Part shown: positions 1 through 7,516 of the stretch, piece after piece | Layout of the letters: each line of letters starts with the position of its first letter | Numbering within the stretch: position 1 is the stretch's first letter | Assembly: GCF_010730195.1 (NCBI RefSeq) | Contig: NZ_AP022613.1 | Location: 4,650,001-4,714,000, forward strand | Origin: Mycobacterium conspicuum | GTDB taxonomy: Bacteria > Actinomycetota > Actinomycetes > Mycobacteriales > Mycobacteriaceae | Direction of reading: 5' to 3' | Length of the DNA stretch: 64,000 nucleotides | Notes under the pieces: model-generated | Seen by the model: only the letters and a program-made list of their open reading frames with translations | Databases searched by the model: none | What the model was told of the DNA's origin: nothing | Made by a program: the position numbers and the translations under genes

Positions 1-34
1 GGGGCGGCAGTCCCACACACCATAGGAGTATTAG

Positions 35-880
35 ATGTCGTTTCTGACAACAATTCCTGAAGAGTTGCTAGCCGCGGCGGCTCAGCTGCAAGCGATCGGC
101 AGCAGCCTGGCCGCGCAGAATGCGGGTGCGGCGGCGCCGACAACCTCCATCGCCCCCGCAGCCGCCGACCCGGTATCGCAGCTGCAGGCGGGCGTCTTTG
201 GCACCTATGGCACCCTCTACCAGCAGCTCGCGGCCGAGGCTCAGTCGATCCACGAGCAGTTCGTGCAGACGCTCAACCAGAGTTCGGCTACCTACGCGGC
301 CACCGAGGCCGCCAACGCGGCGGCGGGCACCCCCGCCGACGGTCTCGCCAACTTCGAGAAGCAACTCGCCACGTTCCTCGGCGGCCCGTTGTACAGCTCC
401 GGCGGACAGCCGCTGAGCCCCTCGGGTAACCCTGCCAACTTCATCAGCTTCGAGTCCGGCAACTGGGCCTCGGCCATGTCCACCTGCCTCGGCATGGCCG
501 GTGGCGGCCTGGTGCCCTCCGACTGGTGGCCCACCGCCGCGGGCGACGCGGCCGCCGCGGCCACGGCCGGGAACGTCACCCCGCTGCCCGCCGGTGGCAT
601 GGGCGCGGCGGGCATGGCCGGAGGCATGGGCATGGGCAACGCGACGCTGGTCGGCAAGTTGTCGGTGCCGCCGAGCTGGGCGGGTTCGTTCGCGCCCACG
701 GCAAGCCCCGTCACCGCGATGCAGACCGTGGGCTTGACCGGCGCCGCACCGCAGGCAGCGCCGGGAGCGTTCGTGCCGGGCGTGCCCGGACTCGCCGGGG
801 CCGGGCGCAGCGCCGCCGGTTTCGGTGCGCCGCGCTACGGCGTCAAGCCCATCGTCATGCCCAAGCTGTCGGCCGTTTAG
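35..880 (+). CDS. PE8: PE family protein, PE8-like, with a PPE-SVP-like C-terminal tail
   Basis: 281 residues. Residues 1-95 form a PE domain (MSFLTTIPEELLAAA start, Ala-rich helical hairpin) ending in the general type VII secretion signal YxxxE (YAATE, residues 87-91). The second half is Gly/Ala/Met-rich, carries LSVPPSW, and ends PRYGVKPIVMPK, almost the same ending as the downstream PPE protein. PE8 of M. tuberculosis is about 275 residues and pairs with PPE15; that pair is handled by the EspG5 chaperone and exported by ESX-5. AGGAG lies at 24-28, a good distance before the ATG. The PPE gene follows after 63 bp and two esx genes after that, so one operon is likely. The PE8 assignment rests on length, partner and synteny with Rv1040c-Rv1037c. 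Confidence 0.88.
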   Translation: MSFLTTIPEELLAAAAQLQAIGSSLAAQNAGAAAPTTSIAPAAADPVSQLQAGVFGTYGTLYQQLAAEAQSIHEQFVQTLNQSSATYAATEAANAAAGTPADGLANFEKQLATFLGGPLYSSGGQPLSPSGNPANFISFESGNWASAMSTCLGMAGGGLVPSDWWPTAAGDAAAAATAGNVTPLPAGGMGAAGMAGGMGMGNATLVGKLSVPPSWAGSFAPTASPVTAMQTVGLTGAAPQAAPGAFVPGVPGLAGAGRSAAGFGAPRYGVKPIVMPKLSAV

Positions 881-943
881 CACGCGCGGTTCGCGCCCAC
901 CGAACAACAACCGAAACTCTGACCAAAGAAACGGACACACAAT

Positions 944-2158
944 ATGGTTCTCGATTTTGCCGCCCTGCCCCCCGAGATCAACTCCGCGCTGATGTACACG
1001 GGCGCCGGCTCGGGGCCGCTGATGGCCGCCGCGACAGCGTGGAGCAACCTGGCCGCCGAGTTGAGCAGCACGGCGACCCAGCACGAGTCGATCATCACGA
1101 ACCTGACCACCGAGCAGTGGACCGGTGCGGGGTCGGCCGCGGCCGCGGCCGCGGCCCAGCCGTACATCGAATGGCTGACCACCACGGCGGCCGCGGCCGA
1201 GCAGGCGGCGGCGCAGGCGACGGCGGCGGCGGCCGGCTATGAGGCGGCCTTCGCCGCGACGGTGCCGCCACCGGTGATCGCCGCCAACCGGGCCCAGCTG
1301 GCGGCGCTGGTGGCGACGAACTTTCTGGGTATCAACACCCCGGCGATCCTCGCCACCGAGGCCCAGTACGCCGAGATGTGGGTCCAGGACGCCATCACGA
1401 TGTACACCTATGCGGCGGCCGCGACGGCTTCCTCCGTCCTGCAGCCGCTGCTGCCGGCGTCCCCGACCACCAATCCCGCCGGGTCGGCGACCCAGGCGGC
1501 CGCGGTGTCCGCGGCGGTGGCGAACGGCCAGGGCAGCAGCGTGGCGAACAGCCTCGCGTCTGTCCTGAGTTCGGCGCCGGCGGCCTTCGGAACGGAGTCC
1601 TTCGGCACCGAAATATGGAACGCCTTCGCGTCGGCTTTCCCCGGGGCGGCGAACGTGCTGAACGAGGCGGACGGCCTCTTCGGCACCCTGTTCGACTTCA
1701 ACTTCGTCCAGCAGATCGGTGTCACGGCGGCCTGGTTCGTCGGTACCGCCATCCCGACCGCGGTGTCCTACGTCCACACTGCGGCGACCGCCTATGCCGC
1801 GGCTCCCGCGGCCGCCGCCGCCAGTGACGTGGCCGGGGCGGCCGCGGGCGCGGAATCGCTGGCGGGCGCGACGATGCCGGCGGGCCTGGGTGGCGCGATG
1901 ACGGCCGGTCTGGGCGAGGCGTCGGCCGTGGGCGGTCTGTCGGTGCCGGCCGGCTGGTCGTCGGCCGCGCCGGCGACGCTGGCGTCGTCCACCGCTCCGC
2001 TCGAGGGCAGCGGCTGGACCGCCGCCACCGACGAGGCCGGCGGGCCGATCAGCGGGATGATGCCCGGGATGGCGGCGGCCGGCAAGGGCGCGGGTGCGAT
2101 GGCCGGGCCGCGGTACGGGTTCAAGCCCATCGTCATGCCCAAGCAAGTCGTCGTGTAA
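944..2158 (+). CDS. PPE15: PPE family protein, PPE15-like (PPE-SVP subgroup)
   Basis: 404 residues. The N-terminal ~180-residue PPE domain begins MVLDFAALPPEINS and contains the WTG motif near residue 59 plus the conserved VPPPVIAANRAQL and TPAILATEAQYAEMW stretches. The GLSVPAGWSSAAP motif (GxxSVPxxW) near residue 325 places it in the PPE-SVP subgroup. The tail ends PRYGFKPIVMPKQVVV, matching the upstream PE protein. PPE proteins of this kind heterodimerise with the adjacent PE partner, bind EspG at the tip of the PPE helices and are exported by a type VII system, here most likely ESX-5. M. tuberculosis PPE15 is 391 residues. Confidence 0.9.
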   Translation: MVLDFAALPPEINSALMYTGAGSGPLMAAATAWSNLAAELSSTATQHESIITNLTTEQWTGAGSAAAAAAAQPYIEWLTTTAAAAEQAAAQATAAAAGYEAAFAATVPPPVIAANRAQLAALVATNFLGINTPAILATEAQYAEMWVQDAITMYTYAAAATASSVLQPLLPASPTTNPAGSATQAAAVSAAVANGQGSSVANSLASVLSSAPAAFGTESFGTEIWNAFASAFPGAANVLNEADGLFGTLFDFNFVQQIGVTAAWFVGTAIPTAVSYVHTAATAYAAAPAAAAASDVAGAAAGAESLAGATMPAGLGGAMTAGLGEASAVGGLSVPAGWSSAAPATLASSTAPLEGSGWTAATDEAGGPISGMMPGMAAAGKGAGAMAGPRYGFKPIVMPKQVVV

Positions 2159-2204
2159 GACGCACGTGTACACACCGATGATTCCGAGATAAGGAGACGA
2201 AGAC

Positions 2205-2498
2205 ATGGCACGTTTTATGACCGACCCGCACGCTATGCGGGCGATGGCTGGCCGTTTCGAGATGCACGCTCAGACGGTGTCTGACGAGGCTCGCAAGATG
2301 TGGGCGTCCTCGCAGAACATCGCCGGGGCTTCCTGGAGCGGTACGGCTCAGGCGACCTCTTACGACACGATGGGCCAGATGAACCAGGCCTTCAACAACA
2401 TCGTGAACATGCTGCACGGCGTGCGTGACGGTCTGGTCCGCGACGCGAACAACTACGAGACCCAAGAGCAGGCCTCGCAGCAGATCCTCAGCAGCTAG
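2205..2498 (+). CDS. esxJ: EsxJ-like WxG100 protein (EsxK/QILSS subfamily)
   Basis: 97 residues, the normal WxG100 length. The start (MARFMTDPHAMRAMAGRF), the WSG turn (SWSGTAQAT) and the C-terminal YETQE secretion motif (YxxxE) are all present, and the end QILSS identifies the EsxJ/K/M/P/W subfamily. These proteins form antiparallel helical hairpins that pair one-to-one with the neighbouring EsxI-type protein and leave through a type VII secretion system. An AAGGAG ribosome-binding site lies about 8 bases before the ATG. The gene sits 46 bp after PPE15 and 51 bp before its partner, as in Rv1038c/Rv1037c. Confidence 0.93.
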   Translation: MARFMTDPHAMRAMAGRFEMHAQTVSDEARKMWASSQNIAGASWSGTAQATSYDTMGQMNQAFNNIVNMLHGVRDGLVRDANNYETQEQASQQILSS

Positions 2499-2549
2499 TC
2501 ATCCAAAACTGCTGCCTTTCAACAACATTCGACTTAGGAGGACGTAAGA

Positions 2550-2834
2550 ATGAGCATCAATTACCAGTTCGGCGATGTTGACGCCCACGGCGCGCTGATC
2601 CGCGCGCAGGCTGCCTCGTTGGAGGCCGAGCACCAGGCCATCGTTCGCGATGTGCTGGCTGCCGGTGACTTCTGGGGCGGCGCCGGTTCGGTGGCTTGCC
2701 AGGAGTTCATCACCCAGTTGGGTCGCAACTTCCAGGTGATCTACGAGCAGGCCAACCAGCACGGCGCCAAGGTGCAGTCGGCCAGCAGCAACATGGCCAG
2801 CACGGACAGCGCCGTCGGGTCCAGCTGGGCCTGA
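2550..2834 (+). CDS. esxI: EsxI-like WxG100 protein (Mtb9.9 family)
   Basis: 94 residues. MSINYQFGDVDAHGALIRAQ, the FWGGAGS turn around residues 41-47 and the end SAVGSSWA are diagnostic of the Mtb9.9 family (EsxI, EsxL, EsxN, EsxO, EsxV). It should form a heterodimer with the EsxJ-type protein encoded just upstream and be secreted with it; the YxxxD/E signal is on the partner. AGGAGG lies upstream of the ATG. It is the last gene of the PE–PPE–esx operon and is followed by a perfect 13-bp inverted repeat acting as terminator. Members of this family differ by few residues, so the exact paralogue letter is assigned by synteny. Confidence 0.93.
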   Translation: MSINYQFGDVDAHGALIRAQAASLEAEHQAIVRDVLAAGDFWGGAGSVACQEFITQLGRNFQVIYEQANQHGAKVQSASSNMASTDSAVGSSWA

Positions 2835-2850
2835 CGCCCGCGCACAGGCA

Positions 2851-2890
2851 AAAAGGGGCCCGCGCACCTTCGGGTTTGCGGGCCCCTTTT
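2851..2890. terminator. Bidirectional intrinsic terminator between esxI and the convergent PPE gene
   Basis: Perfect 13-bp inverted repeat, AAAAGGGGCCCGC at 2851-2863 and its complement at 2878-2890, with a 14-nt loop. Each arm begins with A4 or ends with T4, so the hairpin carries a T tract on both strands. It lies 17 bp after the esxI stop and 14 bp from the stop of the opposing PPE gene. Confidence 0.85.
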
Positions 2891-2903
2891 CCCGTGCGGG
2901 GCA

Positions 2904-4199
2904 CTACCCCGCCACCGGCGAATGCGGAATCAGCGAGGGACGGAACCCAATTCGCTGAACCGCACCCCCGGACTCGCGCCCGACCATGGCACCCAACGGC
3001 AGCTTGGAAACGGGGGCGGTTGCGGCCGACGGCGCCGCACCATAGCCACCCGGCATGGCGTTGGCATCCAAAGCGGGCAGCGGTGTGACATTTGATACCG
3101 CCTCGGCCCAGCTCGGCGGCACCGACAACGTGCCCAGCGAATTCGCTTGGGAGAGCCCGGCCGTCGCGCCCTGGCCCAGGCCACCCAGATTGCCGATATT
3201 GCCCAGGGGCAGGTTTCCGCCCAATTGCCCCGGGGTTTCGAAGCCGGGAACGCCCTCGGCTCCCAAGATCGAACCGGCGCCCTCAAAGTCGAGCGACAGC
3301 CCGTACCCGTCCATACCGAGTCCCCCGCCATCGCTGCCGAAGCCCGCCCCATCGGAGCCCAGGCCAATCACATCGGTGCCCAGGCCGACAACGTCGGTGA
3401 ACGCATCGGCGCTCAATGACGATGCCAGGTTGGTGGCCAGGCCAGGCAACGTCCCCAGCCCCGCGCTGGCGCCCTTGGTGGCGGTCTTGCCGGACGCGCC
3501 GGTCAGACTCGACAGGGCACTAAGCGGGGACGACGCCGCCGACGTGCCCAGTGACGTCGACAACGCGCCAGGGGTCGCCAGACTTTGCAGGGTTTGGGGC
3601 ACCGACGAAATCAACTGGGCCGACGCGGCCTGCACCTTGCCGGCCGTCTCGGCGCCGGCCTGCGCGACGAGCCCGCTCGTCGTCTGCGGCGGCGAGGTGA
3701 AGACCTTGAAGGCCGAGGCGGCAGACGAACTCGCGGCGTAGGTGTACATCGCGGTGGCATCCTGAGCCCACATTTCGCTGTACTCCGCCTCGGTGGCCGC
3801 GATCGCCGGCGTGTTCTGGCCCAGCAGGTTGGTCGCGACCAGCGTCGCCAGTTGGACCCGGTTGGCCGCGATCGCCGGCGGCGGCACCGTCATCGCAAAG
3901 GCCGTCTCGTAGGCGGCCGCGGCGGCGGTGGCCTGGGAGGCGGCCTCCTCGCACTGAGTGGCGGCGGTCCTCATCCACTGCAGATAGGGCGCGACCGCGC
4001 CCACCATCGACGCCGACGACGGACCGGTCCACGATTCGTCGGTCAGTCCCGTGATCACTGTTTGGTAGCCGGCGGCGGCGCTGTGTAGTTCGGCCGCCAG
4101 TGCATCCCATCCCGCGGAGGCGGCCAGCAGCGTGCCGGGCCCCGGTCCCACATACATCCGGCCCGAGTTGACCTCTGGCGGCAATGCTCCAAAATCCAT
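2904..4199 (-). CDS. PPE-SVP family protein with Gly-Asp heptad repeats
   Basis: 431 residues. The PPE domain starts MDFGALPPEVNSGRMY, with WTG near residue 57 and the conserved VPPPAIAANRVQL and TPAIAATEAEYSEMW stretches. Residues 271-305 are five tandem heptads of the form xGxGxDx. The LSVPPSW motif of the PPE-SVP group lies near residue 357, and the tail ends RIGFRPSLIPHSPVAG, a diverged version of the tail on the two upstream PE/PPE proteins. It has no adjacent PE partner and is convergent with the esx operon. H37Rv carries IS remnants at this place from memory, so this PPE is an accessory member here. Export by ESX-5 is inferred from the subgroup. Confidence 0.85.
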   Translation of the reverse strand: MDFGALPPEVNSGRMYVGPGPGTLLAASAGWDALAAELHSAAAGYQTVITGLTDESWTGPSSASMVGAVAPYLQWMRTAATQCEEAASQATAAAAAYETAFAMTVPPPAIAANRVQLATLVATNLLGQNTPAIAATEAEYSEMWAQDATAMYTYAASSSAASAFKVFTSPPQTTSGLVAQAGAETAGKVQAASAQLISSVPQTLQSLATPGALSTSLGTSAASSPLSALSSLTGASGKTATKGASAGLGTLPGLATNLASSLSADAFTDVVGLGTDVIGLGSDGAGFGSDGGGLGMDGYGLSLDFEGAGSILGAEGVPGFETPGQLGGNLPLGNIGNLGGLGQGATAGLSQANSLGTLSVPPSWAEAVSNVTPLPALDANAMPGGYGAAPSAATAPVSKLPLGAMVGRESGGAVQRIGFRPSLIPHSPVAG

Positions 4200-4925
4200 C
4201 GTGCGTCCCTATCTCATCGTGTGTTTGCTGAGTCCGTGGCATCGCAATCGCGGCGGCGGCCTGGGCTGCCGAGGGCCGGTGCCGGGGTCGGAACCGCCCG
4301 TCAGAACGCGTGCGGTTGCGCGCCGCGCCGCGTTCCCGGGTCGCATGGCCGCAACAGACCACGTGGCTGAACTCACCGAAAGCTCATAGACGCCTGCCAC
4401 GGGCGACCTCTCCGAGTACATGAAAAGGACGTGAAATCGCACACATTTGGTGGCGATGCGCGCCGCGCCGTCCCGCAACGCCGCCAGCTGGGGCGTCATC
4501 CGCGACGCTGGCGGCCGCGGCGGCGCACAGGCGGGCCATGTTACGAAAACCATTGGACCGCTGAGCAATTCATAGTCTCAAGCAACATCACATCAACGAA
4601 GGGCGGGGCAGGGCTCCCCGCAACCGTCGGGCATCGCTTTCGACCACCGGATGGCGACCGCCGAACCGCGGTCCGTGGTACTCAATGAAATCCGTTCTCA
4701 TACTGTCGATTAAATTCGTTGCGCTGAGGGCCAGATCGGCTCAGCCGCATCAAATTTGCTGTCTTCCAGTCTCTTTAGTTCTGAGGTTCCATCTCAACCT
4801 CGCAGATGAAACACATATGATACGCATATATGTTGACCCCACCGGCCGGGCCGCGCCGAGCCGATAGATTTGAGATTTATATGAAGTCTGTGACAAGCTG
4901 ATGTGCGGTTGAAAGAATCGGGCAC
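4200..4925. other. 726-bp divergent intergenic region upstream of PPE and trcR
   Basis: No ORF here has recognisable composition or domains. The first half is ordinary high-GC sequence. From about 4680 to 4920 the DNA becomes markedly AT-rich, unusual for this genome, and includes an inverted repeat close to trcR. It should hold the promoters for the PPE gene and trcRS. Confidence 0.5.
4813..4833 (+). promoter_or_regulatory. AT-rich inverted repeat upstream of trcR (possible TrcR autoregulatory site)
   Basis: ACATAT at 4813-4818 and ATATGT at 4828-4833, separated by 9 bp, within a block of AT-rich sequence about 95 bp before the trcR ATG. TrcR of M. tuberculosis is reported to autoregulate by binding AT-rich sequence in its own promoter. 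That this repeat is the site is inference. Confidence 0.4.
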
Positions 4926-5696
4926 ATGACCGCAACGACGGGATACGCGGGCAGCCAGCGGCCCCGCCAAGCCATTCTTGGGCAGCTGCCCCGGATTTAC
5001 CGCGCCGACGGTTCTCCGATCCGAGTTTTGCTGGTCGATGACGAGCCGGCGTTGACCAACCTGGTCAAGATGGCGCTGCACTACGAGGGCTGGGCCGTCG
5101 AAGTTGCCAACAACGGGCGCGAGGCCATCGCCAAGTTCGAAAAAGTCAACCCCGACGTGCTGGTCCTCGACATCATGCTGCCCGACGTGGACGGACTGCG
5201 AATCCTGGAGCGGGTCCGCGAGTCCGACACCTATACCCCCACCCTGTTCCTCACCGCGCGGGATTCCGTGATGGACCGGGTCACCGGCCTGACCGCCGGG
5301 GCCGACGACTACATGACCAAGCCGTTCAGCCTGGAGGAACTGGTCGCGCGTCTGCGCGGGCTGCTGCGCCGCTCGACCCAGCTCAGCCCGCCCGCCGCCG
5401 AGGCCCTCAGCATCGGCGATCTCAAAGTCGACAGCGCCAGCCGCGAGGTCACCCGCGCGGGTGAGCCGATTTCGCTGTCCGCCACCGAGTTCGAACTGCT
5501 TCGGTTCCTCATGCGCAACCCCCGTCGCGCGCTGAGCCGCACCGAGATCCTGGATCGGGTCTGGAATTATGACTTCTCGGGGCGCACGAGCATCGTCGAC
5601 CTGTACATCTCATATCTGAGGAAGAAGATCGACTCCGGTAGGGAGCCGATGATCCATACGGTCCGCGGCGTTGGGTATATGCTTCGAGAACCCTAA
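4926..5696 (+). CDS. trcR: Two-component response regulator TrcR (OmpR/PhoB class)
   Basis: 256 residues, against 257 in M. tuberculosis. Receiver domain around residues 33-150: acidic pocket VDDE (37-40), phosphoacceptor Asp82 in LDIMLPDVDG, and Lys in MTKPFSLEE. The C-terminal winged helix (about 160-256) includes SATEFELLRFL and VRGVGYMLREP. It is phosphorylated by the kinase encoded 10 bp downstream and acts as a DNA-binding activator; in M. tuberculosis it autoregulates through AT-rich sites. An AT-rich block precedes the gene here too. The family N-terminal extension before the receiver is retained. Confidence 0.95.
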   Translation: MTATTGYAGSQRPRQAILGQLPRIYRADGSPIRVLLVDDEPALTNLVKMALHYEGWAVEVANNGREAIAKFEKVNPDVLVLDIMLPDVDGLRILERVRESDTYTPTLFLTARDSVMDRVTGLTAGADDYMTKPFSLEELVARLRGLLRRSTQLSPPAAEALSIGDLKVDSASREVTRAGEPISLSATEFELLRFLMRNPRRALSRTEILDRVWNYDFSGRTSIVDLYISYLRKKIDSGREPMIHTVRGVGYMLREP

Positions 5697-5706
5697 GGCC
5701 CCCGGA

Positions 5707-7221
5707 ATGAGCCGCCAGAAACCCACCGAGTCCAGGAACATTCCCTGGTGGCTGCCCCGCTCATTACGCCACCAGTTGCTGTTGGGTGTGCTTGTCGTCG
5801 TCAGCGTGGTGCTGACGGCCGTCGGCATCGTCTCCGTGCTGAGCCTGCGCGGCTATGTCGCCGCGATGAACGACGCGGAGGTCGCCAAATCCCTGCACGC
5901 GTTCAGCCATTCCTACGACCGCTACCGCAACACCGCGACGCACCCGGGGGCTCCGCCGGTGTCCCAAGCCCTGCTGGAGTTCACCGGGCAAACGCCGGGA
6001 AACCTGATCGCGGTGCTGCGCAACGGGCAGGTGATCGGTTCGGCGGTCTTCTCCGAGGACGAGCCCCGGTCCGCGCCGCCGGACGTGGTGCACGCCATCG
6101 AGGCGCGGTCATGGCCCGACGGCCCGGCACGCACCGAAAAAATGGGCAGCCTGGGCTCCTACCGGATGGATGTCGGCTTCGACGGGTCCGACACCCTGAT
6201 CGTCGGGGTGTCGTTGAACCTGGCCAACCGGATCATCGCGCGGAAGAACTTGACCACCACGGCCCTGGTGACGAGCGCGCTGCTGGTGACCGCGGTGCTG
6301 ACGGTGTGGGTGGTCGGCTACACGCTTCGGCCCCTGCGCCGGGTCGCCGCGACGGCCGCCGAGGTCGCCGCGATGCAGCTGACCGACGATGACCATCAGA
6401 TCAGCGCCCGCGTGGCGGTCGCGGACACCGATCCCGACAACGAAGTCGGGATCGTCGGAAACACACTGAATCGGTTGCTGGACAACGTCGATAGCGCGCT
6501 GGCCCATCGCGCAGACTCCGATCAGCGCATGCGGCAATTCATCGCCGACGCCAGCCACGAGCTGCGCACCCCGCTGGCAGCAATCCAGGGTTACGCCGAA
6601 CTCACCCGCCAAGACAGTGCCGCGCTGCCACCGACCACCGAGTACGCGCTGGCCCGTATCGAGTCCGAAGCACGTCGGATGACCTCGCTCGTCGACGAGC
6701 TGCTGTTGCTCTCCCGGCTGGGCGAGGGCGAAGACCTGCACACCGAAGATGTCGACCTGGCCGACGTCGTCATCAACGCGGTCAACGACGCCGCCGTCGC
6801 GGCGCCCACCCACCGCTGGATCAAGAACCTGCCCGACGAGCCGGTGTGGGTGCGTGGCGATCACGCCCGGCTGCACCAACTGGTCAGCAACCTGCTCAGC
6901 AACGCGCAGGTGCACACGCCGCCCGGCGTCACGGTGACGACGGGAATCGCCCGGCACCGCAGCGGCCCCGACGGGCCCTACGCCGAGGTGACCGTCGACG
7001 ACGACGGCCCCGGCATCGACGCGGACATTCAGCCTCGGCTCTTCGAGCGGTTCGTCCGCGCGGACAAATCCCGCAGCAACGGGTCCGGCAACGGATTGGG
7101 CTTGGCGATCGTCAGTTCGATCGTCAAGGCGCATCACGGCTCGGTCAGTGCGGAATCCGGCGATGGCCGGACAATCTTTCGGGTGCGGATCCCGATGATC
7201 GAGAAATCCGACCTGACATAG
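5707..7221 (+). CDS. trcS: Sensor histidine kinase TrcS
   Basis: 504 residues from the ATG at 5707, ten bases after the trcR stop. An earlier in-frame ATG at 5671 would overlap trcR and adds 12 unlikely residues. Order: TM1 (~25-47), extracytoplasmic sensor (~48-185), TM2 (~186-207), HAMP, H-box ASHELRTPLAA with phosphorylated His284, N-box NLLSNAQVHTPPG, then DDDGPGI and GNGLGLAIV ATP-binding motifs. All catalytic motifs are intact. It phosphorylates TrcR; the signal is unknown. M. tuberculosis TrcS is 509 residues. Confidence 0.94.
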   Translation: MSRQKPTESRNIPWWLPRSLRHQLLLGVLVVVSVVLTAVGIVSVLSLRGYVAAMNDAEVAKSLHAFSHSYDRYRNTATHPGAPPVSQALLEFTGQTPGNLIAVLRNGQVIGSAVFSEDEPRSAPPDVVHAIEARSWPDGPARTEKMGSLGSYRMDVGFDGSDTLIVGVSLNLANRIIARKNLTTTALVTSALLVTAVLTVWVVGYTLRPLRRVAATAAEVAAMQLTDDDHQISARVAVADTDPDNEVGIVGNTLNRLLDNVDSALAHRADSDQRMRQFIADASHELRTPLAAIQGYAELTRQDSAALPPTTEYALARIESEARRMTSLVDELLLLSRLGEGEDLHTEDVDLADVVINAVNDAAVAAPTHRWIKNLPDEPVWVRGDHARLHQLVSNLLSNAQVHTPPGVTVTTGIARHRSGPDGPYAEVTVDDDGPGIDADIQPRLFERFVRADKSRSNGSGNGLGLAIVSSIVKAHHGSVSAESGDGRTIFRVRIPMIEKSDLT

Positions 7222-7352
7222 CGCCGCAAAAGTGGCGAGCAGCACTGTTAAGAAAGCGTCAAGGTCGGCGTCGTTGGCTTGTGCACCGGCATAGCCTTTT
7301 GCTTGTCCTCCGCTGAATAGCGAAGGGAACTCGTCGCGACCGAAAGACAGAT
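7222..7352 (+). promoter_or_regulatory. Leader region between trcS and the kdp operon
   Basis: The 131 bp hold no gene and separate trcRS from the tightly overlapping kdp genes. This is the only gap where a K+-responsive kdp promoter and a KdpE site could lie without being inside a coding region. I see no convincing −10/−35 pair or terminator. Confidence 0.4.
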
Positions 7353-7430
7353 ATGTCCGTAGTGATTTACCTCCTGCTGACCGTGGCGGTCTTCGTCGCG
7401 CTCGGCTCGACCCTGAGGTGGGGATCGTGA
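7353..7430 (+). CDS. Small hydrophobic peptide preceding kdpF
   Basis: ATG to TGA encodes 25 residues, MSVVIYLLLTVAVFVALGST followed by LRWGS: one predicted membrane helix and a short basic tail. The stop overlaps the GTG start of kdpF by 3 bases (GTGA), the same coupling used by the rest of the operon, which supports translation. The ribosome-binding site is weak (GAAAG about 8 bases upstream). I infer a single-pass peptide associated with the Kdp complex or with operon translation. No function is known to me; it is distinct from KdpF, which follows it. Confidence 0.55.
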   Translation: MSVVIYLLLTVAVFVALGSTLRWGS

Positions 7431-7516
7431 GTGTCGCCAACGTTGTCGGGCTGATACTGTCCGTCCTCATCGCACTGCTGCTCGGGGCGGCCCTGATGTT
7501 TCCGGAGCGGTTCTAA
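7427..7516 (+). CDS. kdpF: K+-transporting ATPase KdpF subunit
   Basis: 29 residues from GTG, one transmembrane helix followed by the conserved FPERF end (E. coli and M. tuberculosis KdpF are 29-30 residues and end similarly). KdpF stabilises the KdpFABC complex at the KdpA-KdpB interface. The stop overlaps the kdpA ATG (TAATG), so the two are translationally coupled. Confidence 0.88.
   Translation: MSVANVVGLILSVLIALLLGAALMFPERF

Noticed and set aside
68..2206. Long minus-strand open frame (712 codons) opposite PE8 and PPE15
   Set aside because: Arg/Gly/His-rich translation with no domain, fully antisense to two well-supported genes; a typical GC-rich shadow frame.
4209..4688. Short ORFs in the PPE-trcR gap
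   Set aside because: No conserved domain or ribosome-binding site, and the frames are typical of random GC-rich DNA.
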